In this document: positions 1 through 7,720 of the stretch, piece after piece | Layout of the letters: each line of letters opens with the position of its first letter | Numbering within the stretch: position 1 is the stretch's first letter | Origin: Vreelandella aquamarina | GTDB taxonomy: Bacteria > Pseudomonadota > Gammaproteobacteria > Pseudomonadales > Halomonadaceae | Assembly: GCF_020075495.1 (NCBI RefSeq) | Contig: NZ_JABYQT010000002.1 | Span: forward strand, 434,001-498,000 | Length of the DNA: 64,000 nucleotides | Reading direction: 5' to 3' | Notes under the pieces: model-generated | Databases searched by the model: none | Told to the model about the DNA's origin: nothing | Seen by the model: only the letters and a program-made list of their open reading frames with translations | Made by a program: the position numbers and the translations under genes

Positions 1-208
1 CGGGCACGATGGGCAGGCGATCCAGGCGCCACTGCTTGTCGGCAGGGTCGTAGGCCTCCGGGGGCGACTGCTCGAGCAGGTGGCCCAAACACCAGGTCAC
101 GGTGGTATCACCGCACACAATGGCGCCTTCCTGGCGTTTGGGGCTGCCCGGAAGCCCCTCGGCAATGGCCCGGGCGAGGCTGGGTTTTTCAGCAATGATC
201 AAGCGCAT
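1..208 (-). CDS. topB: DNA topoisomerase III, N-terminal part (cut by window edge)
   Basis: Only the first 69 codons are inside the window. The protein opens with [19 protein letters not shown], the characteristic start of the TOPRIM domain of type IA topoisomerase III; the Glu in IAEKPS is the acidic TOPRIM residue. It then continues with the CLGHLLE segment that is also typical. The enzyme relaxes and decatenates DNA in the cytoplasm. The start is the ATG at 206-208. The catalytic tyrosine region lies outside the window, so nothing can be said about its integrity. Confidence 0.9.
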   Translation of the reverse strand, partial: MRLIIAEKPSLARAIAEGLPGSPKRQEGAIVCGDTTVTWCLGHLLEQSPPEAYDPADKQWRLDRLPIVP

Positions 209-304
209 GCAACGCGTGGCCTTAACGTCTGTTCGAGATGCCCTATAGTAGCAGAGCCTTGCAGGTCACCAGAACAGAGCGCCAGACGTCAGGCCACGCA
301 AGGG

Positions 305-1345
305 CTAGAACTTGACCTCTACCCCCATGCCGTACAGATCGTCGCGGCGCTGGCCATCGATCTGCAAGCGGTCGACGTTGTATTCGGCGTACACCTTGGC
401 CCGCGGCAGTAGACGGTAGGAGACGCCGATGACATATTCGTCTACCCGAGTGCCTTGATAGGCCAGGTCATCTTCGCCTTTCTCGTTGTTGTACCCCACC
501 ATGAAAAGCGCCTTGCCAAGTTCATAGGCAGCGGACAGTTCATAAAAGTGCGTGGAAAACGTCTGGTCATTGGCGGCGTCCATGCGCTTGTAGCCATTGA
601 TGGCGCCGAAGTAGAACGGGTCGAGGCGCCAGCCCACACCTACGCCCCAACTGGTCATGTCGCCCAGGGTATCGGTGGTGCCTTGAAAGTTCTGACGCTC
701 GTAGGCGCCCACGAAATCGATCTCCGAGTCGGTGGTATAACGTACCGAGACGCCGTACTGATAGTCGCGGTCGCCTGCGCTGGTTTCACGCGGGCGGCGC
801 TCGTCCTCGAAGACGTAGCTTGCGCGAAGATCCCAGTTGCCGATGTCGTAGCCGATGGTCAACTGGTCATCCTTCTTGCTTTCAAAGGGCTTGATGCCGT
901 TGATCTTGTTCTCGTTGGCGGTATCGCCAAACAGCTCGAAGATGTCGGTGACATCACTCAGTTGGCTCGTCGCGCTCTTGGTGCGGCCCATGGCCATTTC
1001 CAGCTGATCCATGTAGCGAAACCCCAGCCATGCATAGCGCACGTCCAGACTATCGGTCTTGGCATCGTTCTCATCTTCGGCGTTCATCTGCCACTCGAGT
1101 TTACCCAGCAAGTCGATCTCATCGGTAAAGTGATAGCGGAACTGGGTTCCCAGGCGCGCTTTACCGTCGCCGCCAAAGTTGAGGCGCTGAGTCGGGCTCT
1201 GCTTGTCATACTTGAATGCGCCCGCCTCATACTGAAGCTTGCCGGTCAGGTCTATTCGCATCTCGTCGTTCTTGAACACGGTGGCAGCGTGTGCCGTTTG
1301 AGTGGCGGCCATGGTAAGAGCGGTGGCGAGCAGTAATTTCTTCAT
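305..1345 (-). CDS. outer-membrane porin
   Basis: A 346-residue Gram-negative porin. Residues 1-20 form a signal peptide (MKKLLLATALTMAATQTAHA, cleavage after AHA), the mature chain alternates polar and hydrophobic residues as in beta-barrels, and the last residue is Phe (VEVKF), the usual outer-membrane assembly signal. I chose the ATG at 1343-1345; an upstream GTG only adds five residues ahead of the signal peptide. It is the last gene of a minus-strand block carrying a secreted inositol-phosphate-type phosphatase, an ABC importer and two cytoplasmic phosphatases, so it may be the outer-membrane entry for that substrate. That role is inferred from position; general porins look much the same. 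Confidence 0.85.
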   Translation of the reverse strand: MKKLLLATALTMAATQTAHAATVFKNDEMRIDLTGKLQYEAGAFKYDKQSPTQRLNFGGDGKARLGTQFRYHFTDEIDLLGKLEWQMNAEDENDAKTDSLDVRYAWLGFRYMDQLEMAMGRTKSATSQLSDVTDIFELFGDTANENKINGIKPFESKKDDQLTIGYDIGNWDLRASYVFEDERRPRETSAGDRDYQYGVSVRYTTDSEIDFVGAYERQNFQGTTDTLGDMTSWGVGVGWRLDPFYFGAINGYKRMDAANDQTFSTHFYELSAAYELGKALFMVGYNNEKGEDDLAYQGTRVDEYVIGVSYRLLPRAKVYAEYNVDRLQIDGQRRDDLYGMGVEVKF

Positions 1346-1385
1346 GTTTTCAGTTCTCACGGTAACGTCAGGCAGCAGTTGACCG

Positions 1386-1411
1386 CTCTTTTAATCGAAG
1401 GATTAAAAGAG
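1386..1411. repeat. perfect 11-bp inverted repeat between phosphatase and porin genes
   Basis: The arms CTCTTTTAATC (1386-1396) and GATTAAAAGAG (1401-1411) are perfectly complementary around a 4-base loop. It sits 42 bp past the stop of the phosphatase gene and 40 bp before the porin start. There is no T-run after it on the minus strand, so it is not a classical terminator. It could be an mRNA stability or attenuation hairpin, or an operator. Confidence 0.6.
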
Positions 1412-1453
1412 GGCGATATTTCAACAAGTTAAAAAACGAAGTGCGTTTTAGGG

Positions 1454-2866
1454 CTAGAAATCGTTTTTGAGCGCTTCGATGTCGTCATCCAGGGTGTTGT
1501 CAAGCGCGATGCCGCTTTGGTTGACCTTGTCGGCGTAGTACGTCTTCACGCTTTCCCAGTCGTAGTAGGGGTAGTGCTCGGTTGGCAGGGGAAAGGCTAT
1601 CTCGCGTTCGTTGTGCAGCATCTTGACCAGCGTATCGTCACCGCCGTCGTTCTGATAAAGAACCCACTGAATGTTGGCCGCCATTGCGGTGATCGCCTTG
1701 CCGTTCCAGGTGGCGCTTACCTGGGCGGGGTCGTCCTGACTCTCATCGGCGCCTTCGATCTCGAGATATGCGGCCAAAGGCATGATCAATTCCGCATGGG
1801 AAAAATTGAAAATGCCGCTGGCACTCTTTTGCGCGAGCGCTTCGTCAGTCGAGGTGATCAACTCCTTGACCATGGGGGCGGCGATTTCACGGGGCAGGTT
1901 GCTGCTCGTAAGCGATGGGCCCTTGGCGTAGAAGGTTTCCATCAGGTCGAGGTCTTCGTACCAGGCCAGCTGCTCTTCGCTGAAGTAGCGGCCGAAATCG
2001 AATTCCCCCTCGCGCTCGATATTGGGCGAGATGATATAGAGCTGGTAGAGGTTGTTGGCTGCATCCGTGGGTGTTGCGAGCGCGACGCGTCCCTTTGCAT
2101 CCTCGAGAGCCAGCTCGCCGCGTTCGAGTTCAGCGAAAAGTTCGTCATCGATGAACTGGCCGATGATATCCCGGGCGAAAGCGTCGGTTTCGCTGCGCTG
2201 ATCAAGATAAGCGTCGATGACCGCCTGCCACTCGCCACTGCTCTTGTAGTCGCGATAGCGGCTGGCCAGATCATAAGGGCGGAGGTAAGGGTCACGGCCC
2301 TTGGCGTACTGGCGGGCGTCGATGGGGGGCGTCGCCTCGCCCAGCGCACTCTGCAAGCCGCTCAGGAAATGGTCGCGGCTCTGGGGGGTGCGGTCCTTGT
2401 AGGTCGCGTGGGCGATGATGGGTCGACCCTTCTCGAATATCTCGGGGAAACGCTCGGCCAGGCGCTCGCCGATAGCGTGAAGCTCCTCGCCGCCGAGTAT
2501 CGAAAGCTCGCCGTAGACGTCTTCCTGAACGGCGATCAGCTGGGCTATTTCCTGCTTCAGGGTGCGCCCGGCTTCGGTGAGCTGACCGCGCTCCTCGGCG
2601 ATGCTCAGTAGCTCGAAAAGTGTCTTGTCGTACTTGGCGCTGGAAAGGTGGCGCGAGCCATGCCGACCCACGAACTGGACCAGAGTCGGACGATACCCCG
2701 GCGGGGCGGGCGTGAACTCGGTGGGAATGTAGCGGTAAGGTGTTTTCGTGCTGTAGTGCGTATCGTCCGCTGCATTGATGGCCTGGGTGGCCAGGGCCGG
2801 TGTGGTGGCTAGCCAGCCGGCGGCGAAAGCGGCGGCGCCAAGGTAGCGGTTCGTCAATGCTTGCAT
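1454..2866 (-). CDS. exported histidine acid phosphatase, MINPP/phytase-like
   Basis: A 470-residue branch-2 histidine phosphatase. An N-terminal signal peptide (residues 1-26, ending TPALA) sends it to the periplasm or beyond. The catalytic signature RHGSRHL is at residues 68-74 and the partner motif near the C-terminus is HAE (357-359). An HAE triad is typical of multiple inositol-polyphosphate phosphatases (MINPP), whereas classical HAP phytases and acid phosphatases use HD. The family removes phosphates from inositol hexakisphosphate and lower inositol phosphates. I chose the ATG at 2864-2866, preceded by GAGGAGAAC, over an ORF extension without a signal peptide. It lies downstream of lacI-type, cysteine phosphatase, IMPase and ABC transporter genes. 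A general phosphatase role cannot be excluded. Confidence 0.85.
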   Translation of the reverse strand: MQALTNRYLGAAAFAAGWLATTPALATQAINAADDTHYSTKTPYRYIPTEFTPAPPGYRPTLVQFVGRHGSRHLSSAKYDKTLFELLSIAEERGQLTEAGRTLKQEIAQLIAVQEDVYGELSILGGEELHAIGERLAERFPEIFEKGRPIIAHATYKDRTPQSRDHFLSGLQSALGEATPPIDARQYAKGRDPYLRPYDLASRYRDYKSSGEWQAVIDAYLDQRSETDAFARDIIGQFIDDELFAELERGELALEDAKGRVALATPTDAANNLYQLYIISPNIEREGEFDFGRYFSEEQLAWYEDLDLMETFYAKGPSLTSSNLPREIAAPMVKELITSTDEALAQKSASGIFNFSHAELIMPLAAYLEIEGADESQDDPAQVSATWNGKAITAMAANIQWVLYQNDGGDDTLVKMLHNEREIAFPLPTEHYPYYDWESVKTYYADKVNQSGIALDNTLDDDIEALKNDF

Positions 2867-3000
2867 CGGTGTTCTCCTCGAGAATTGATCCATCTCGCGT
2901 TCAAAAATCGCGTTTGAAAAGGACAAGAAAGCCCCTTCGCCGGCGGTGAGGCGAATAAAATCAGTAGGTTGTTTTATTGTTTGCGTTGTCTGGCGAGGCG

Positions 3001-4002
3001 TCAGCCAGGGCGGATGGTACTTCGCCACACGGGCTGGGCCGGTAGTTGAATCATCTGGCTGATAGGCGCTTCATCCGCCAGCTGCTTGGCGATGCAGGCC
3101 GCAATGTCCTCGACCGGGTGGTGAAAGGTGGTCAGGTCGTAGCTTTGCCAGCTGGCCTGCTCGATGTTGTCAAAACCCATGACACATAGATCCTTTGGAA
3201 TATCGAGCTTGAACGTCTGGCGCGCAGTATCGATAAAGCCGCAGGCCAGAAGATCAGTGGTGCAGAACACGGCATCCGGGCGCTGTGCGCGGGCGAGGAG
3301 CTGGCGTGCAGCGGCCTGGCCCGTGGTGTACTGCGTGGGGCCCGCCCGCACCGTGGTCAGTGAAAGCCCGGCTTCATTTATCGCCTGGGTAAAGGCCAGC
3401 TCTCGCGCCAGCAAGCTCGGTGTGCCGGCGGTGGAGGTTACAAGGCCAAATGAGCGGCATCCCGCCCGGTAGAACAGCTCGAAGGCTTCCTGCATGGCCG
3501 ATTGGTGATCGAGGGTGACATGTACCGGGCCACTGTATTCGTGGCCGCGATTGACCAGCACCACGCGCAGTCCGCTTTGAATGCAGGTCTGCACTAGCGA
3601 TTCCGCGGGTGCCCCGGAGAGCACCACGATGGCACTCGCCCGGTACTGCAGTGCCTGGTGCAGGGCGCTTTCCACGGTATCGGGCTCGCCGGAGGTGTTG
3701 ATCAGCATGACGGCGCGGCCCAGCGCCTGGATGTGCCGACTCACGGCCTCGAGCAGGCTTGAAAGAAACGGCGACCCCAGGTTGTCGCCCACCAGGCATA
3801 CCGGGCGCGAACGCTCCTGAGAAAGTCCGCGGGCCAGGTGGTTGACGTGATAGTTGAGCTCGCTGGCCGCTGCCAGCACCTTTCGGCGCGTTTCGTCCGA
3901 TACGCTGGCACCGTCGGTAAAGGTGCGCGATACCGCCGAGCGTGACACGCCGGCCAGACGCGCGACTTCTTCAGCGCTAGCAAACTTGCGGGAGCTGCTC
4001 AT
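3001..4002 (-). CDS. LacI-family transcriptional regulator
   Basis: A 333-residue LacI/GalR-type repressor. Residues 8-30 carry the helix-turn-helix (SAEEVARLAGVSRSAVSRTF) followed by the minor-groove hinge helix region (NYHVNHLARGLS). The rest is a periplasmic-binding-protein-like effector domain ending in the usual DLTTFHHPVEDIA segment. Its start overlaps the end of the cysteine phosphatase gene by 26 bp, so it is co-transcribed with the block it probably controls. The effector is likely a small phosphorylated or free polyol or sugar, inferred from neighbours. Candidate palindromic sites lie upstream of the permease gene near 9605-9630. Confidence 0.9.
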   Translation of the reverse strand: MSSSRKFASAEEVARLAGVSRSAVSRTFTDGASVSDETRRKVLAAASELNYHVNHLARGLSQERSRPVCLVGDNLGSPFLSSLLEAVSRHIQALGRAVMLINTSGEPDTVESALHQALQYRASAIVVLSGAPAESLVQTCIQSGLRVVLVNRGHEYSGPVHVTLDHQSAMQEAFELFYRAGCRSFGLVTSTAGTPSLLARELAFTQAINEAGLSLTTVRAGPTQYTTGQAAARQLLARAQRPDAVFCTTDLLACGFIDTARQTFKLDIPKDLCVMGFDNIEQASWQSYDLTTFHHPVEDIAACIAKQLADEAPISQMIQLPAQPVWRSTIRPG

Positions 4003-4600
4003 CGGGTGTCTCCTGGAGTAACTGCTTTATCTGCCGTGCCGCGATGCGGGCAGCATCAAAAAGCTCCGGCTTGGGCGTTTCGAACCACTCATCCGGATGC
4101 AGCTTGCGCTCCTGGCGCACGTGGGCCACGGCGCTTTCCAGCGTCGGGTAGCGGTGGGGCAGCTCCAGGTGCAGAAACAGCGACACCAGCGTGACCGAGC
4201 GGCTGCGCCCACCACGGCAGTGCACCAGCACATTGCCCTTTTCGCGCAGCGGGTAAGAAGGCTTGTCCGGCATGACCTGATCGAGCGCGGCTCTCAAGAT
4301 GAAATAGGCGGCCAGCATCTGCTCGTGCGGATTGCCTGGGCCGTCGATCATGCCGATCTTGTAGTAGCGAAAACGTCCCGGACCCTGAATCAAGCCGTCG
4401 GGCGTCGGAGGCGTGCTCGGGTCGACCAGGTTGATATCCAGATTGACGGCGCAGTTGATCACCGTGGTGATGCCGTGGTCATCGAGCAGTTTCGGGCTGC
4501 TGGCAGCCTGGCTGTCGCCGATATACAGCGCCACGTTACGCCCGGGCAGATTCTGCTCGATCAGGCTCATGGGCGGGCGCGGGTAGTGAGGTTTTGTCAT
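3977..4600 (-). CDS. dual-specificity/tyrosine phosphatase-like cysteine phosphatase
   Basis: A 207-residue cytoplasmic protein with the CX5R active-site signature: HCRGGRSRS, Cys128 to Arg134. A likely general-acid Asp is in GMIDGPGN (Asp86). The fold type is DSP/PTP, a superfamily that includes protein phosphatases, PTEN-like lipid phosphatases and bacterial cysteine phytases. Its ATG overlaps the stop of the inositol monophosphatase gene by 4 bp (ATGA), so translation is coupled. That context makes an inositol-phosphate substrate more likely than phosphotyrosine, but the sequence alone does not decide it. Confidence 0.8.
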   Translation of the reverse strand: MTKPHYPRPPMSLIEQNLPGRNVALYIGDSQAASSPKLLDDHGITTVINCAVNLDINLVDPSTPPTPDGLIQGPGRFRYYKIGMIDGPGNPHEQMLAAYFILRAALDQVMPDKPSYPLREKGNVLVHCRGGRSRSVTLVSLFLHLELPHRYPTLESAVAHVRQERKLHPDEWFETPKPELFDAARIAARQIKQLLQETPDEQLPQVC

Positions 4601-5421
4601 GCGATTTCAAGCTCTTCGAGTTGGCTGTAATGGGTAAGGGCATCCGCAATGTGCGGCGCTGCCGCCAGTACCGCGCCACCGGTGTTCAGCGTGCCGGGCA
4701 ACGAGAGATAGGGGCGCGTCACGCCACCTGCTTCGCGCACCAGTAAAAGGCCGGCCAGGCTGTCCCAGGGGTGCATGTGATGCTCGAGATAACCGTCGAT
4801 GCGACCCTCCGCCACCCAGGCAAGAGCCAGTGCCCCTGATGCTCCACGGCGAACGTTGGCGCCATGCGACAAGAGTGCTGCCTGTGCATTCAGGTAGGTC
4901 TGAAGCTCGGTTCGAGTGGACCAGCCCATTTCGATGGTCGCGTGGGTGAAGTCATCGGTCGTGGCGACATGAATGGGCTCATTGTTCTTGTAGGCACCCT
5001 TGCCGCGCCGGGTAAAATAGAGCTCATCGGTGCAGGGGTTGAAAATGGCACCCAGCTGGGTCTTGCCGCGATCGATAAAGGCGATGCAGATGCAGAAATG
5101 AGGAATGCCCCTGGCGTAGTTGGCGGTACCGTCGATCGGGTCGACGACCCAGGTAGCAGTACCGTTGGCACGCCCGCCGCTCTGCTCATCACTACTTTCC
5201 TCGCCCACGAAGGCGTCGTCGGCAAAGCGCTGCGCAATGGCGACCCTGATCTCCTGCTCGATGAAGGTGTCGGCCTCGGTCAGAAAATCCTGATGGCCCT
5301 TGAGCGTGTAGCGCCCTGGCTTGCGAGTTTCGAAAAGCTGGCGGGCTTTCAGGCCAGTGCGGTGAATCAGATCCTTCAGAAATTCAGCGCGGGCGTCCAG
5401 TTCATGGGGCAGAATCGGCAT
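4597..5421 (-). CDS. inositol monophosphatase family protein
   Basis: A 274-residue Mg2+-dependent phosphatase of the IMPase/SuhB superfamily. The metal-binding motifs are clear: GEES at residues 73-76, WVVDPIDGTAN at 91-101, and the C-terminal HPWDSLAGLLLVREAGG. The expected reaction is hydrolysis of myo-inositol monophosphate, or a related sugar phosphate, to the free polyol. The ATG at 5419-5421 has AGGA about 6 bases upstream; an in-frame ATG seven codons earlier lacks such a site. The gene sits between the binding-protein gene and the cysteine phosphatase gene (4-bp overlap). It differs from housekeeping suhB by being embedded in a transport operon. Confidence 0.9.
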   Translation of the reverse strand: MPILPHELDARAEFLKDLIHRTGLKARQLFETRKPGRYTLKGHQDFLTEADTFIEQEIRVAIAQRFADDAFVGEESSDEQSGGRANGTATWVVDPIDGTANYARGIPHFCICIAFIDRGKTQLGAIFNPCTDELYFTRRGKGAYKNNEPIHVATTDDFTHATIEMGWSTRTELQTYLNAQAALLSHGANVRRGASGALALAWVAEGRIDGYLEHHMHPWDSLAGLLLVREAGGVTRPYLSLPGTLNTGGAVLAAAPHIADALTHYSQLEELEIA

Positions 5422-5486
5422 GGCAGTCCTTATGCAGTGCAATGTAAGCGTTTGATGTTGTTGTTGGCTGTCGTTGACGCAGTGTG

Positions 5487-6587
5487 TCAGCGGCGATAGT
5501 TCAGCATCCAGAGATCCTGCCAGTCCTGACGGTTCTCCCAGTCATCGATGGCCGTACCCGGCGAGTAGTCGAAAAGCTGTGCCTTGAGCGCCCCGATGCC
5601 TGAAGGCTCGCTGGCCGGCAATGCAATGTCGGAGCGGGTCGAGATTTTTCCATCCTGCGCCTGGGGGGCGATGCCTTCTTCGGTCAGCAGGTAGTAGAGA
5701 AAAAGCTTGGCAGCATTGGGGCTCTGGGTGCCACTGGCAATAAGGCCAATGGAGGGATAGGTCCAGCCAAGCCAGGGATCCAGGTCTTCGCAGATGCCAA
5801 GCGTCATGCCGTTGGCATTGTCACGGAACTTGGCCGTACTGGTCAGGCCGATGAAGCTGTCCTGCTGGTCGGGGGAAGCGACCGCTTCCGCCGCATTGGA
5901 GTCCGAGTCGGTCAGAAGCGGGGCGTTGGCGGCCAGCGCCTTCACCCAGGCGCTGGTAGCGCTCTCTTCGTTGGCCAGCGGGTGCCCATAGTGAGCCTCG
6001 TAGGCCGCTGCCATGGCCTCATCGCCGTGCTGGGCCATCTGGTTGAACCAGTCCACATAGGAGGGCTTGCCCAGCGGGTCCTGCATGGTCACGCGGCGCG
6101 TCCATTCGGGCTCGGTCAATTCCCAGATATTGCCGATCGGGCAGGTGTCGTGAAGTGCGGTGTTGTAGGTCCATACATTGGGTGCCATCACGATGGCCAG
6201 CGGGTCGCGGTAGCGCTCGCTGATGGTGTCGACCAGCTCGTCGGGAAACCAGTTGTAGGCAAAGCCGGTATCCAGCAGCTGAGCGGCTGCCGCCGGCGCA
6301 TCGGCAAGAATGGCCACATCGGTTTGAATATTGCCTGCCTGGGCCTCACGAATGATTCGCTCGAGGGTGTGTGGCGCCTTCGATTTCACTCCTTCGGCCT
6401 TGAGGCCGTACTTTTTCGAAAAGGCTTCGGCCTGCTCAATGATCTTGCCGGTGGAGTCGTAGACCGTGATCGCAGGCTCCTGGCGGGCGGCTTCGAGCAG
6501 GTCGTCGATCGCGCTGGAGTGCTCGGCCCACGCCATGGGTGATGAGGCGAGGCTGATGGCAATGGCAAGTCGTGACAGTGAACGCAT
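5487..6587 (-). CDS. ABC transporter periplasmic substrate-binding protein (Fe3+/AfuA-like)
   Basis: A 366-residue periplasmic binding protein with a signal peptide of about 21 residues (MRSLSRLAIAISLASSPMAWA). The mature part has the class-II binding-protein pattern ITVYDSTGKIIEQAEAFSKKYG and VKSKAPHTLERIIREAQAGN seen in ferric-iron-type proteins. Known relatives such as AfuA bind hexose phosphates instead of iron. With two cytoplasmic phosphatases next door, a phosphorylated ligand is the better guess here. It is followed by the IMPase gene (65-bp gap) and preceded by the ATPase gene (12-bp gap). Binding-site residues cannot be assigned without a structural alignment. Confidence 0.85.
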   Translation of the reverse strand: MRSLSRLAIAISLASSPMAWAEHSSAIDDLLEAARQEPAITVYDSTGKIIEQAEAFSKKYGLKAEGVKSKAPHTLERIIREAQAGNIQTDVAILADAPAAAAQLLDTGFAYNWFPDELVDTISERYRDPLAIVMAPNVWTYNTALHDTCPIGNIWELTEPEWTRRVTMQDPLGKPSYVDWFNQMAQHGDEAMAAAYEAHYGHPLANEESATSAWVKALAANAPLLTDSDSNAAEAVASPDQQDSFIGLTSTAKFRDNANGMTLGICEDLDPWLGWTYPSIGLIASGTQSPNAAKLFLYYLLTEEGIAPQAQDGKISTRSDIALPASEPSGIGALKAQLFDYSPGTAIDDWENRQDWQDLWMLNYRR

Positions 6588-6599
6588 GGATAGACCCTT

Positions 6600-7718
6600 T
6601 TAAACGGCGTGCATGTAGGAGGTGGAGAGGGCGCTTTGGCAAGTCGTGACCGCCGGCGCACTATTTTCAAGCTCATGCTCGAGGCGGTTGCCCTGGGCAT
6701 TGAACAGATGCAGGTGTCGGGGCTGTATCTGGCAGTAGGTGTGCTCGCCTGCCTTTACCTCGGGCCGAACCTGGGTCGAGAGCTGCAGGCACTGGCCTTC
6801 TATTTCCATCTCCAGCACCCAGCTGCCGCCGGTGGGCATGATGCCGCACACCTTGGCGGGCAGCGTATGCACAGCGCCGGGCTGGGCCAGATGGATGTCC
6901 TCGGGTCGGATCCCCAGCATGTGCGTCTCGGCCTTCTGGGCGAGCCGGCGCCCCAGGGCGGAATCCGCGGCCACCTGGTTGATCGGCGGATTGCCGATGA
7001 ACTCGGCAACGAAGCGGTTGGCCGGGCGTGCGTAGATATCGTCCGGGCTGCCTACCTGCTGCAGCTGGCCCTTGCTCATCACGGCAATGTTCGTGGCCAG
7101 TGTCATGGCTTCCCACTGGTCGTGGGTGACGAACAAGATGGTGGTGTCAAACGCCTGGTGGAGCCGTTTGAGCTCCGCGCGCATCTCCAGGCGCAACGAG
7201 GCGTCAAGGTTGGAGAGCGGCTCATCGAGCAGCAGCACCTTGGGGTTCAATACCATCATGCGGGCGAGTGCCACGCGCTGCTGCTGCCCGCCGGAGAGCT
7301 GTGACGGGTAGCGCTTGGCGTAACCGGCAATGCCGAGCTTCTCCATCACGTCGCCTGTGCGAGTACGGCGTTCGCGCTCGGTCACCTTGCGAAGACGCAG
7401 GCCAAACTCGATGTTCTGCTCGACGGTCATGTGCGGCCACAGCGCGTAGCTTTGAAATACCAGGCCCAGGCCGCGCTTTTCCGGCGCCACGAACGAGCCG
7501 CGTTCGGGGGAGTCCACCAGCTGGTCGCCGATATGGAGCTGCCCGTGGCTCAGGTGCTCAAGGCCTGCAATCATGCGCAGCATCGTGGTCTTGCCGCAGC
7601 CTGAGGGACCCAGCAGGCACATGAAGTCGCCGCTTGGAATGTGCAGGTCGATATTCTGGACAGCGGTTGCCTGCTGGCTGTACTGCTTTGAAACGGATTC
7701 CAGGGTGATGGTAGGCAT
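6600..7718 (-). CDS. ABC transporter ATP-binding protein
   Basis: A 372-residue ATPase of the importer type. It shows Walker A GPSGCGKTT, signature LSGGQQQRVALARMM, Walker B VLLLDEPLSNLD, and H-loop VTHDQWEAMTLA, followed by a C-terminal TOBE-like beta domain (about residues 240-350). The true start is the ATG at 7716-7718 (MPTITLESVSKQYSQ), with GGAG about nine bases upstream. A longer open frame upstream is just the permease gene read in another frame. It starts 2 bp after the permease stop, so the two are coupled. It powers the fused permease encoded upstream. Confidence 0.92.
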   Translation of the reverse strand: MPTITLESVSKQYSQQATAVQNIDLHIPSGDFMCLLGPSGCGKTTMLRMIAGLEHLSHGQLHIGDQLVDSPERGSFVAPEKRGLGLVFQSYALWPHMTVEQNIEFGLRLRKVTERERRTRTGDVMEKLGIAGYAKRYPSQLSGGQQQRVALARMMVLNPKVLLLDEPLSNLDASLRLEMRAELKRLHQAFDTTILFVTHDQWEAMTLATNIAVMSKGQLQQVGSPDDIYARPANRFVAEFIGNPPINQVAADSALGRRLAQKAETHMLGIRPEDIHLAQPGAVHTLPAKVCGIMPTGGSWVLEMEIEGQCLQLSTQVRPEVKAGEHTYCQIQPRHLHLFNAQGNRLEHELENSAPAVTTCQSALSTSYMHAV

Positions 7719-7720
7719 GA

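Noticed and set aside
455-1336. 293-codon open frame antisense to the porin
   Set aside because: The porin has a signal peptide and a C-terminal Phe; the antisense product has none.
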